Assembly: GCA_022790905.1 (NCBI GenBank)
Contig: JAAVYC010000135.1
Location: forward strand, 1 to 10,905
Direction: 5' to 3'
Source: Lachnospiraceae bacterium
Lineage (GTDB): Bacteria > Bacillota > Clostridia > Lachnospirales > Lachnospiraceae
DNA: 10,905 nt
This document shows, one piece after another, positions 1 to 6,731 of this stretch (position 1 is its first letter; every line of letters starts with the position of its first letter). The notes beneath the pieces were generated by a model that was not told where the DNA came from, did no database searches, and saw only the letters and a list, made by a program, of their open reading frames with translations. Both the position numbers and the translations under genes were made by a program.

Positions 1-10
1 GGTATATTTT

Positions 11-628
11 ATGTCAAAAGGAAAAATTAGCGATAAACAGCGTCAAATTTTAGAATATATTAAAGATGAAATTTTACATAAAGGATATCCACCAGCTGTC
101 AGAGAGATCTGTAAAGCAGTGAATCTAAAATCCACTTCTTCTGTTCACTCTCATCTAGAGACGTTGGAGAAGAACGGCTATATTAGAAGGGACCCGACAA
201 AACCTCGTGCGATTGAGATCATTGATGAGAGTTTTAACTTATCAAGACGTGATCTGGTTCAAATTCCTATCTTAGGTCGGGTTGCGGCTGGACAGCCGGT
301 ATTAGCGGTAGAAAATATTGAGGATTACTTCCCACTTCCAACAGAACTGGTCCCAAATACAGAAGTTTTTATGTTAAATGTTTCAGGAGAAAGTATGATC
401 AATGCCGGTATTATGGACGGAGATCGTATTTTAGTACAACAACAAAATACAGCAAATAATGGAGATATGGTAGTAGCTCTTGTAGAGGATTCTGCTACCG
501 TAAAAACATTTTATAAAGAAGACGGTTATGTACGTTTACAACCGGAAAACGATACAATGGAACCGATTATTGTTCCAGATTGTGAGATTCTTGGAAAAGT
601 CTTTGGCGTATTTCGGTTGATGAATTAG
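11..628 (+). CDS. lexA: LexA, SOS transcriptional repressor / self-cleaving protease
   Basis: LexA represses DNA-damage genes and, on contact with RecA filaments, cuts itself to release them. The 205-aa length is normal for the family. Residues 1-70 form the winged-helix DNA-binding domain (PPAVREICKAV, then STSSVHSHLETLEKNGYI). The scissile Ala-Gly is A93-G94 in GRVAAGQPV. The catalytic dyad is S128, in SGESM at 125-129, and K165, in ATVKTF. All are intact, so the protein should be active. The ATG is only 10 bases from the window edge, so the promoter, any LexA box (GAAC-N4-GTTC) and the ribosome binding site cannot be judged. It is the only + strand gene, converges on the leftward genes and is closed by a terminator at 642-681. 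I saw no GAAC-N4-GTTC box elsewhere in the window. Confidence 0.97.
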   Translation: MSKGKISDKQRQILEYIKDEILHKGYPPAVREICKAVNLKSTSSVHSHLETLEKNGYIRRDPTKPRAIEIIDESFNLSRRDLVQIPILGRVAAGQPVLAVENIEDYFPLPTELVPNTEVFMLNVSGESMINAGIMDGDRILVQQQNTANNGDMVVALVEDSATVKTFYKEDGYVRLQPENDTMEPIIVPDCEILGKVFGVFRLMN

Positions 629-641
629 TTTGGCAACTCCA

Positions 642-681
642 AATTGGAACCCGCTATTTAGAATGGGTTCCAATTGTTTTT
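642..681 (+). terminator. Rho-independent terminator of lexA
   Basis: An 11-bp perfect stem (AATTGGAACCC at 642-652 with GGGTTCCAATT at 665-675) encloses a 12-nt loop and is followed by GTTTTT (676-681). Read on the - strand there is no T-run after the stem, so it serves lexA rather than the converging gene. Confidence 0.9.
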
Positions 682-701
682 GATCGTTTGATATTGCTGC
701 T

Positions 702-2099
702 TCAAATCAGTATATTGACTCTCGAAAGATTTTTTGTATCGGGGTTTTCATTTTCCTGCGCCTCAATTTGCTTTTGCTTTTTTGCTGCGCGTTCCATCAT
801 TGCTTTGACTTTCTGGACTTCCGTCTCATCGCAAAATCCCTTCTTTACACCGTCTTCACACTCGGAAAGATCGCCCTCCAAAAGTATCATTACAGCTTGA
901 ATATCAGCGGAGGACATTGCCGTATCGATTTGTGCCGCACGTTTTCCTTCTGGAAAACCGACAGAAGCCCCATATGTCTCACTTTCCATCTTTCCGTTCT
1001 CATCGATATGGACTTTCATGCCCAGATAACCTTTTAAATGCTCTCTCCCATTTTTTTCCATCGCATCGGCATTGGAAAGCATTTCCTCTAATTTTTTTCG
1101 TTCCTCTTCATCACTCAAACATTTCCTGAGATAAGATTTTGATACAGTTGTAATTCCATTTCCAAAAGTCTCATAAGTGGCTGCGAGATAAGAGGTGAAT
1201 TCTGATAGAGAGGCATAGGAATGTTCACCGCTACTCTTGTCGGTATCTGCAGGTTGTATGTCTTCCCATGTTTTATATTTTGCACCAATTTTCATCTGTT
1301 CGATGGTATGATCTACGGTGTCGATTTTTTCTGCCTGTAATTTTTGGGCATGTCTTTGCATGTCTTCTCTTCTTTTGGCCATGTGTTCCCGATGTTTCTT
1401 TTCTAAAGCCTTTTTTTTGAGTCTTTTAGCTATTAATTTTGCAGTGTTCGCTTTTCTGTCTTTTGCTGACGATTTTGCAGGGTTCATGTGATCGTAGAGA
1501 AATCCCATGTTTTGCACTTTAGGATGAGAATCGGAAGTAGAAAAATTGTTGTCTGATTTCGCACTTCCACGATATGGAATTTCGTCTGCACCCGCATATT
1601 TTTTATTTGTCTCTGCTAAAGAAAAGATTGTTCCGGTGAGATGAGAGGTGACATTTCGTCCGTCACTGTACTGAAGGGTGTATCCATTTTTTCCCTGCAG
1701 TTCTCTGTCCATCAAACCGTAAACTTTTGCTCGGTATTCCGGATCGGAGGCCAATTTCTGAAGATTCTTTTCATCGATATAGAGATAGAATTTTCCATCT
1801 TTTACGTCAGAGGGTTCGTGATCTATCAGGGTATATTCCGGAAAATATTCTGAAATCTGGGCTTTTAGCTCTTCGATACTCAATGTAGAGCCATCACTCT
1901 CCCCTGCAATCATTTCTCTGTAATAGGAGACTGCTTTCTCTCCATAAGATAGAAATCCCCGATTCATGTCCTCTAGGTAGTGAAATACTCTATTGGGATT
2001 CCAGACAGGCTTTTGTGGCGTCTTTTTTGTCTTTGCGGCATAGTTTGTGTTTGCTGTCTGATAAATATTTACAGAAGTGTTGTTCTGAACTGCATACAT
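702..2099 (-). CDS. Uncharacterised 465-aa protein, DUF6033-like, with basic central helix
   Basis: No function is known to me. By eye it resembles the proteins annotated DUF6033 in Lachnospiraceae; this is recollection, not a search. There is no signal peptide or membrane segment. Residues 1-35 are polar and probably disordered. Residues 36-205 look like a folded domain containing YIDEKNLQKLASDPEYRAK (107-125). Residues 213-258 form a very Lys/Arg/His-rich helix (KDRKANTAKLIAKRLKKK and onward), probably a coiled coil or nucleic-acid/protein contact surface. Residues 292-445 form a second part where YLRKCLSDEEERKK (323-336) echoes the motif in the first. The ATG has an excellent AAAGGAGGGAG site upstream. 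It follows the BlaI/M56 pair on the same strand, and its leader carries a BlaI-type dyad (2120-2131). No clear terminator was seen in the 20 nt after its stop. Confidence 0.85.
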   Translation of the reverse strand: MYAVQNNTSVNIYQTANTNYAAKTKKTPQKPVWNPNRVFHYLEDMNRGFLSYGEKAVSYYREMIAGESDGSTLSIEELKAQISEYFPEYTLIDHEPSDVKDGKFYLYIDEKNLQKLASDPEYRAKVYGLMDRELQGKNGYTLQYSDGRNVTSHLTGTIFSLAETNKKYAGADEIPYRGSAKSDNNFSTSDSHPKVQNMGFLYDHMNPAKSSAKDRKANTAKLIAKRLKKKALEKKHREHMAKRREDMQRHAQKLQAEKIDTVDHTIEQMKIGAKYKTWEDIQPADTDKSSGEHSYASLSEFTSYLAATYETFGNGITTVSKSYLRKCLSDEEERKKLEEMLSNADAMEKNGREHLKGYLGMKVHIDENGKMESETYGASVGFPEGKRAAQIDTAMSSADIQAVMILLEGDLSECEDGVKKGFCDETEVQKVKAMMERAAKKQKQIEAQENENPDTKNLSRVNILI

Positions 2100-2119
2100 A
2101 ACATGCTCCCTCCTTTTAT

Positions 2120-2131
2120 TTACATATGTAA
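2120..2131. promoter_or_regulatory. Candidate BlaI/MecI-type operator
   Basis: TTACATATGTAA is a perfect 12-bp palindrome with the TACA-N2-TGTA core of known BlaI/MecI operators. It lies 20-31 bp before the ATG of the 465-aa gene, just upstream of its ribosome binding site, where a bound repressor would block transcription. A blaI-type gene is encoded about 1.4 kb away. No convincing -35/-10 pair was found; TATAAA (- strand, 2140-2145) is a possible -10. The regulatory link is inferred. Confidence 0.5.
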
Positions 2132-2142
2132 TCCTTATTTTT

Positions 2143-2171
2143 ATAGAAAAAGGTGTAATAAAACACCTTTT
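2143..2171 (-). terminator. Rho-independent terminator after the blaI-M56 pair
   Basis: On the - strand, AAAAGGTGT (2163-2171) pairs with ACACCTTTT (2148-2156) in a 9-bp stem with a 6-nt loop, followed by TTTTTCTAT. It begins 30 bp after the stop of the M56 gene and is correctly oriented for it. It lies immediately upstream of the leader of the 465-aa gene. Confidence 0.75.
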
Positions 2172-2200
2172 GTTTCCATCAGTGATAAGATAAGCAAAGT

Positions 2201-3478
2201 TTAAATCATGTACTTTAGAAAAAATTCCTCTATTTTAGAGCGCCAATTTTCTACTCCGAAATATTCTATGTGGTAGTCAGCTTTTAAATCAATCATTGCT
2301 ATCATGCCATGCCCTCCGACGCCGGGAGTTTTTTGGATATTTCCAAAATTAATATAGATAAATTCCGATGCTATTTCTTTTTCCTGTAATAATTCCCTCA
2401 AAACAGTAGGATTTAAATGAATCTTCTTATCTGAAACCTGAACAGCTTCCCTCAGTTTTGGCGTGTCATAGATGAGAAGTCTTCCATATTCATCATGTAA
2501 AGATACGGAGTGATCTATTACATAACGAGGAAAAGACGTAGCAGATATGAAAACAGTGACAAAGAGCAACAATGTGATGACGACAATGGCCATCCGTTTT
2601 GAGCGATGTATCGTTTCTTTCCCCACAAAATTGAGATGTTCCATCCGATGCTTAATCAGCTGGAAGTTCTTTTTATACGAAAAAGCTGTCACATTCTCTC
2701 TTGGAATGTCCTGCAGGAAATATAACATTCTTAAGAGTAATGTTCCATAAGTATTCTTTGTCATATCGGTGTGATAGAGACATTTTTCATCGCAAAATAA
2801 TTCCATATCTTCTCTCAATTTCTTTTCTGCTAAATAAGAAAACGGATTGATCCACCAATAGATTTTCAACAGAGAAAAGAAAAATAAAAATAGGATATGT
2901 CCATAGCGAATATGTACCATCTCATGGCATAAAATAGTCTGTATTTCCATACGGTTCCACTCGTCGATGATTTTGGAGGGCAATACCACATAGGGGTGAA
3001 AAATGCCGCCCGAAAAAGGACTCACATCTTCTTTAGTCTGATAGATTTTAATTTTAGACAGATAATGGTAGATGAGTTTATTTTCTCCACTTAAAGTTTT
3101 TATGATGTCTTCCTGAAGGTTTTTTTGAAATTCATTGTCCCATACCAAAAGATTTCGAATCCGTCTGTGAAATCTTCTACTGCGAATTAAAGAAATCAAA
3201 AATAAAATTCCGGCAACAGAAAAATAAAGGTATCCGTGAAATGGACGGATGGTCTGATAGAGCCAATTATTGAGATGAATCCAATGTCTAGTAAAATATA
3301 GTTTACTGTAACCCATAAGACACAGAGGAAACAAAAATAAGAAACTGTACAAATTCCATCCGATACTTTTTTTGCGATTGAAAAAATGAAAAGAAGCGAT
3401 TAAAAGCAAAACGAATATTCCGGGAATTAAACTTTTTATGCATTTTATCAGTCCAAATACTGCCGCAAATTTTAGCAT
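2201..3478 (-). CDS. BlaR1/MecR1-family M56 membrane metallopeptidase (non-penicillin-binding sensor)
   Basis: M56 proteases of this type sense an external signal through an extracytoplasmic domain and activate a cytoplasmic zinc protease that leads to cleavage of a partner BlaI repressor. Hydrophobic segments are near residues 17-33, 42-58, 82-99, 193-212 and 297-313. The zinc motif HEMVH is at 185-189, and ELFCD (226-230) supplies the probable third ligand, so the protease looks intact. After the last segment only about 110 residues remain. They lack the transpeptidase-like domain and STxK motif of true BlaR1 (about 585 aa against 425 here), so a beta-lactam sensor is not supported. The ATG lies 4 nt after the blaI stop with only a weak site (GGAAGAGAAG), which suggests translational coupling. 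The terminal domain is specific to this subgroup and its ligand is unknown. Confidence 0.9.
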   Translation of the reverse strand: MLKFAAVFGLIKCIKSLIPGIFVLLLIASFHFFNRKKSIGWNLYSFLFLFPLCLMGYSKLYFTRHWIHLNNWLYQTIRPFHGYLYFSVAGILFLISLIRSRRFHRRIRNLLVWDNEFQKNLQEDIIKTLSGENKLIYHYLSKIKIYQTKEDVSPFSGGIFHPYVVLPSKIIDEWNRMEIQTILCHEMVHIRYGHILFLFFFSLLKIYWWINPFSYLAEKKLREDMELFCDEKCLYHTDMTKNTYGTLLLRMLYFLQDIPRENVTAFSYKKNFQLIKHRMEHLNFVGKETIHRSKRMAIVVITLLLFVTVFISATSFPRYVIDHSVSLHDEYGRLLIYDTPKLREAVQVSDKKIHLNPTVLRELLQEKEIASEFIYINFGNIQKTPGVGGHGMIAMIDLKADYHIEYFGVENWRSKIEEFFLKYMI

Positions 3479-3482
3479 ACGA

Positions 3483-3872
3483 TCACTTCTCTTCCTTCAA
3501 CTGCTCTACCATCGCTTCTAATTCTCTCAACTGCTCCTGACTGATTTCCGATGAGGTTAAGAAATTAGCGATTGCCAGCACAGTATTACCGCCGAAAAAG
3601 TTTTTGATAAAACGTTCTCTCTTAGAAGCGAGACATTCCTCCCTGTCCTTGACGGCGAAATAGTGGTAAATTCTCGCATCGTTTTGATCAATCGTATAAT
3701 CTAAAATTCCTTTGGAGACCAGTCGATTCATCATCACTCGAATGGTTTTTTGGCTGACATCCTTGATACCTTTCAAAGCTTGGATCACCTCGGATGCTGT
3801 CATGGAACGGTTCGCTTTCCAGATGACCTCCATAATCACCCATTCATTTTCGCTTGGTGTCGTTTCTCTCAT
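3483..3872 (-). CDS. BlaI/MecI/CopY-family transcriptional repressor
   Basis: This is a dimeric winged-helix repressor, expected to be inactivated by the protease encoded directly downstream. Its 129 aa match the family length. Residues 7-70 are the DNA-binding domain (SENEWVIMEVIW, ASEVIQAL, KTIRVMMNRLVSKGIL). Residues 75-129 are the helical dimerisation part. The dipeptide N103-F104, in AIANFLTSSEIS, sits where BlaI and MecI of Staphylococcus are cut (N101-F102), so the proteolytic switch may be conserved. The ATG is preceded by AGGAGG at 7 nt. No CopY-type CxC metal motif is visible, so a copper role is unlikely. The gene lies 4 nt ahead of the M56 gene, the usual repressor-sensor pairing. 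I left out a gene symbol because the signal is unlikely to be a beta-lactam. Confidence 0.93.
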   Translation of the reverse strand: MRETTPSENEWVIMEVIWKANRSMTASEVIQALKGIKDVSQKTIRVMMNRLVSKGILDYTIDQNDARIYHYFAVKDREECLASKRERFIKNFFGGNTVLAIANFLTSSEISQEQLRELEAMVEQLKEEK

Positions 3873-3941
3873 ATGAATCCTCCTACTGTTCCAATGGTTT
3901 TTCGATGTGTGGAACCAAAATTCTTTTTATGATACCTAATC

Positions 3942-3971
3942 ATTATATCGGATTATGTTTGTAAATGATAA
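3942..3971 (-). promoter_or_regulatory. Probable sigma-A promoter of blaI-M56 with imperfect operator in the spacer
   Basis: On the - strand, TTATCA (3966-3971) and a consensus TATAAT (3942-3947) are separated by 18 bp, about 70 bp before the blaI start. The spacer holds a half-degenerate BlaI-type dyad: on the + strand TTATG-TT-TGTAA at 3953-3964, where one half-site is perfect and the other matches 3 of 5. This fits autorepression but is weaker than the dyad at 2120-2131. Confidence 0.55.
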
Positions 3972-3973
3972 AC

Positions 3974-4013
3974 CCCAATAAGAGAATTCTGCTTTGGAAA
4001 TTCTCTTATTGGG
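3974..4013 (-). terminator. Long perfect hairpin ending the sigma-factor operon
   Basis: CCCAATAAGAGAATT (3974-3988) pairs perfectly with AATTCTCTTATTGGG (3999-4013) in a 15-bp stem with a 10-nt loop, 31 bp after the stop of the 387-aa gene. The following bases on the - strand (GTTTATCATTT) are only moderately T-rich, so termination may be incomplete. This tail overlaps the -35 of the blaI promoter. Confidence 0.7.
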
Positions 4014-4044
4014 ATTTGTAGAAATCATCAAATAGAACTATTGA

Positions 4045-5208
4045 TCAATCTTTTGGGGTGAGCTCAACACTCATAGTCGTTTGCACGTCGCCAATTTTCA
4101 TGGTCATCATCAGGACTCTAGATCCATCTGCTTTTACAATAATCTCCTGCTTTGTCATTTCTTCCTCTTCTTCACTAGGATTTCCCTGTTGGGCCATCTC
4201 GAATCCGTTTTCACCAAGTTCTAATAATCCTGCAATCTCAAATGCGGCGTAGGTAAGCGCTTCGTCTAGTGTAGAGATTTGATCTGGATAGGAAGCTAGA
4301 TACTTTTCAGCGAGCGCCATTAATTTTTTTCTGCCCTCATCATCTAACAATAAGCTTCCGCCGCGATTTTCATAGCCGTTTGCCGTCATGTATTGGATTC
4401 CAGTTTCTTCGTCCGTGTGAATGGAAAATCCGTTTAATGTCGTTTCTTCGATAGAGTCTTTTTGTAAAGCTTTTTTCAAAGCTGTCTCTAGCTCGTCTGT
4501 CACCTGTACAAAACGGTAAAATCCATTGCCATAATCGTTGATAAGCAATCGGTTTCCGCTAGCTTTATCAGTCTGAATTTTCAGATCTTCCTCGGAGCGT
4601 ATCACGACACTGGTGTGGCTGTTTTTGTCACTGACTGTGATAGATCCCTGTTCGGGATCCCTGGTAATCAAATAGTTTGTTGTTTCTGTATCTGAAAAAC
4701 CATCACCGGAAAAATCTGAGAAATCGGATTCCTCATCAATTTGTTCTTTGACTCGTTCGCAGTAAGAATCTCTAGAAACGGCACGGATGATCGCCCAGCG
4801 ATCTCTTGGGGAGAACATCGTAATCGCATTCATGAGTTGTCCAATATTGTCTCTGTTGACCATCAGACAGCCCCCGCTATCTGGAAGAGAAATGATTAGA
4901 ACATTTGCACCGGGAGAACAGTCGCCAATAGAGATGGTATTGTGTTCATAATCACATTGAAAGACCGCTCCATTATACTCAATGATACCATTTTCATCTG
5001 CAAGTGCTCCATATGGCGCAGACATACCGTTTTGCTTTCTATTAAAGATTCCAAGTTTTTCCTTCGAATCCTTTGAGTGATCTACTTCATGTTCTTTTAA
5101 TTGATCTATAAAACTTGAAGAGTTCTTATCATTGCTGTTGTCCACTTGATTTTTCGTAGAAAATCGTTCCGTGAAAACATTTCCCCTTGTGAGCGCAGTA
5201 ATTGCCAT
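4045..5208 (-). CDS. Uncharacterised 387-aa protein, last gene of the ECF sigma operon
   Basis: Function unknown. There is no signal peptide or membrane helix. Residues 1-60 are polar and probably disordered, but carry SFIDQL at 32-37, the same place as SFSDNL in the preceding gene product. Residues 68-150 are the most family-like part: IIEYNGAVFQCDYEHNTISI, then GGCLMVNRDNIGQLMNAITM and FSPRDRWAIIRAV. Residues 157-173 form an acidic Asp/Ser/Gly linker. Residues 180-330 are mixed alpha/beta. After a Glu run (345-350) the end (354-385) is a beta-rich tail with KADGSRVLMMTMKIGDVQTTMS. I recall similar unnamed proteins in Lachnospiraceae, but have no domain name for them. The start is well supported by AAGGAGGAAC. 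It lies 61 bp after the 299-aa gene with no terminator between them, so the two are probably co-transcribed. Confidence 0.85.
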   Translation of the reverse strand: MAITALTRGNVFTERFSTKNQVDNSNDKNSSSFIDQLKEHEVDHSKDSKEKLGIFNRKQNGMSAPYGALADENGIIEYNGAVFQCDYEHNTISIGDCSPGANVLIISLPDSGGCLMVNRDNIGQLMNAITMFSPRDRWAIIRAVSRDSYCERVKEQIDEESDFSDFSGDGFSDTETTNYLITRDPEQGSITVSDKNSHTSVVIRSEEDLKIQTDKASGNRLLINDYGNGFYRFVQVTDELETALKKALQKDSIEETTLNGFSIHTDEETGIQYMTANGYENRGGSLLLDDEGRKKLMALAEKYLASYPDQISTLDEALTYAAFEIAGLLELGENGFEMAQQGNPSEEEEEMTKQEIIVKADGSRVLMMTMKIGDVQTTMSVELTPKD

Positions 5209-5269
5209 AGTATGTTCCTCCTTCTATTTGCCTGGTATGAAATGTTATTTGCCCGATTTGATGAAATGA

Positions 5270-6169
5270 TCAATATTCTTCAAAAAGGCGTGCAATCTGT
5301 TCTTTTGTGACAGAGCTGTCTGATTTTATAACCTCTGTTTCCCTTTCTGGTGTGACTTTTTTTGCCTTTTCTTTTGCTTTTTTGACTTTCTCTCGAAGCT
5401 GTTCTTTTGCTGCATCAATTTCTGCATCGACCTTTTTTAAGAGACGGTTCCATTCCTTTACAGATATTTCGGCCGCTCCAATTCGATATTTCGGTCCGCC
5501 ATTTTTGATACGGTCTTCCACAAAATTATAAAATTTTTGCATTGCCTCTTCGATGGTTAGATCTTCATAGCCTTCTTCCTGTTCTTCCTCTAAAAGGGGG
5601 TCTCCCATAAGACGCCTTTGTTCTTCTATTGGATCTATCACATGAAAGGAAGGATTTTCACCCATAAAAGCGCGCTTTGCCAATTCCCAGGATTCTAATG
5701 CCATCTGTTCAATCGGATCTTCTGTATCAGAGCTCAACTTCAAGGGATCCACTTCATAGCCGATGACTTCCCCGTTGTCCATTTTTTTCTCAATGTAAAC
5801 CTTGTGTTCACTTGCCTCTACCTGCGCTTTTAAGACATAACCATCCTCCATATATACTTTTACATGGTCGCTCTGTGCATAGCGGATATTTCTTGCAGAA
5901 CACTCGATCACAGCGCTGAGTTTGATACGTCCAGATTCGTGGAGCAGCATAGAAGTATGGATACTGCTGGTATGCGAAGAACTGCTCGCTGCAATGATAT
6001 CATCTGTCTCCTGTGTTTCATTCGTTGTATGATCCCCTTTAAAGACACTACTTTCTGCTAAATTATCTGAAAATGACATTCCCGACTGTGCTTCATCCTG
6101 GAGATTTTTTTTCTTTTGCCCCTGTAATTTTTCATAGAAAGTTTTTCCTGTAATTCCGTTTACTGTCAT
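5270..6169 (-). CDS. Uncharacterised 299-aa protein overlapping the ECF sigma gene
   Basis: Function unknown; soluble, with no signal peptide or membrane helix. Residues 1-75 are polar and low in order. They share with the 387-aa product a pattern of hydrophobic-T near residue 7, F-x-E-K/R near 11-15, and S-F-x-D-N/Q-L at 32-37. Residues 80-165 look folded and beta-rich (DHVKVYMEDGYVLKAQV, HKVYIEKKMDNGEVIGYEVD, then EQMALESWELAKRAFM). Residues 192-200 are acidic. Residues 236-272 are a Lys/Glu-rich coiled coil. The protein ends VTKEQIARLFEEY. The ATG has GGAGGG at 5 nt and lies inside the sigma gene, overlapping its end by 38 nt, which implies tight co-expression. An anti-sigma or sigma-partner role is possible from position only; no anti-sigma fold or zinc motif is recognisable. 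Confidence 0.85.
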   Translation of the reverse strand: MTVNGITGKTFYEKLQGQKKKNLQDEAQSGMSFSDNLAESSVFKGDHTTNETQETDDIIAASSSSHTSSIHTSMLLHESGRIKLSAVIECSARNIRYAQSDHVKVYMEDGYVLKAQVEASEHKVYIEKKMDNGEVIGYEVDPLKLSSDTEDPIEQMALESWELAKRAFMGENPSFHVIDPIEEQRRLMGDPLLEEEQEEGYEDLTIEEAMQKFYNFVEDRIKNGGPKYRIGAAEISVKEWNRLLKKVDAEIDAAKEQLREKVKKAKEKAKKVTPERETEVIKSDSSVTKEQIARLFEEY

Positions 6170-6671
6170 CTTTTCCCTCCACTTCTACTTTTTTGCGTTC
6201 TAATATTTTTTTTACTGCTTCACGTCCTCTCTTTAAGTTCGTTTTAACTGTATTTTCCGGTAATCCCAATGTTCTCGCAATCTCTTTAATAGAATAGTCT
6301 TCATAGTAAAACAGATAGAGAGTCTGTCTATAGCGCTCCTTTAATTCCAAGACTGCCCAAAGAGTCTCATCTTGTTCTAAATAGGGTACTTTAAAGTAAG
6401 GTTTTTCCGATTCAGATATTTCATCAATTCCAACCGTACTGTTATTCCATTTACTTTTTAGAAAATCTTTGCAAAGATTCACGGTTGCGCGTATAATCCA
6501 CGCTTTTTCGTGTTCTGCATTTTCAAATTTTGGACGATATCGCAGGAGTTTGAGAAATACTTCCTGCAAAATATCTTCGGCGTCTGCACGAGACTTTGTC
6601 TCGGTAAATGCAACGCGAAGGACAAGGGAATGATATTCTTTAAAATAATATTCGAACTGTTCTTTTTCCAT
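6132..6671 (-). CDS. ECF-type sigma-70 family RNA polymerase sigma factor
   Basis: Directs RNA polymerase to a small set of promoters. The 179-aa protein has only regions 2 and 4, as in ECF sigmas. Region 2 spans about residues 5-75 and includes DAEDILQEVFLKLLR (30-44) and the promoter-melting/-10 segment KAWIIRATVNLCKDFLKS (56-73). Region 4 spans about 105-158 and includes the helix-turn-helix YSIKEIARTLGLPENTVKTN (126-145). A basic tail follows (159-179), encoded in part over the next gene. The ribosome binding site (GGTGAGG) is about 11 nt from the ATG, rather far. An ECF-type promoter lies 32-60 bp upstream of the ATG, so autoregulation is likely. No membrane anti-sigma gene follows, which is unusual; two soluble proteins are encoded instead. 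Confidence 0.93.
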   Translation of the reverse strand: MEKEQFEYYFKEYHSLVLRVAFTETKSRADAEDILQEVFLKLLRYRPKFENAEHEKAWIIRATVNLCKDFLKSKWNNSTVGIDEISESEKPYFKVPYLEQDETLWAVLELKERYRQTLYLFYYEDYSIKEIARTLGLPENTVKTNLKRGREAVKKILERKKVEVEGKDDSKRNYRKNFL

Positions 6672-6702
6672 AGATATCTACGCCTCACCCCCATCTGACA
6701 GT

Positions 6703-6731
6703 AATACGATTGAAACTTACAAAAAGTTTCA
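6703..6731 (-). promoter_or_regulatory. ECF-type promoter of the sigma-factor operon
   Basis: On the - strand, TGAAAC (6726-6731) and CGTATT (6703-6708) are separated by 17 bp. They match the known ECF signature (for example Bacillus sigma-W and sigma-M: TGAAAC, 16-17 bp, CGTA/CGTC). The -10 element is 31 nt from the sigma ATG. No comparable pair was found ahead of the other genes of the block. Confidence 0.75.

Noticed and set aside
688..1129. Overlapping + strand open frames of 70-89 aa opposite the 465-aa gene
   Set aside because: They are antisense shadows of a gene with a strong ribosome binding site and coherent protein sequence.
2201..3872. Beta-lactam resistance regulator (blaR1-blaI) with a resistance gene
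   Set aside because: The sensor lacks a penicillin-binding domain, and no beta-lactamase or PBP gene is in the window. Only the repressor/protease architecture is supported.
6479..6694. 71-aa open frame on the - strand overlapping the sigma gene start
   Set aside because: It overlaps the well-supported sigma region 2 in another frame, and its translation has no coherent motif.
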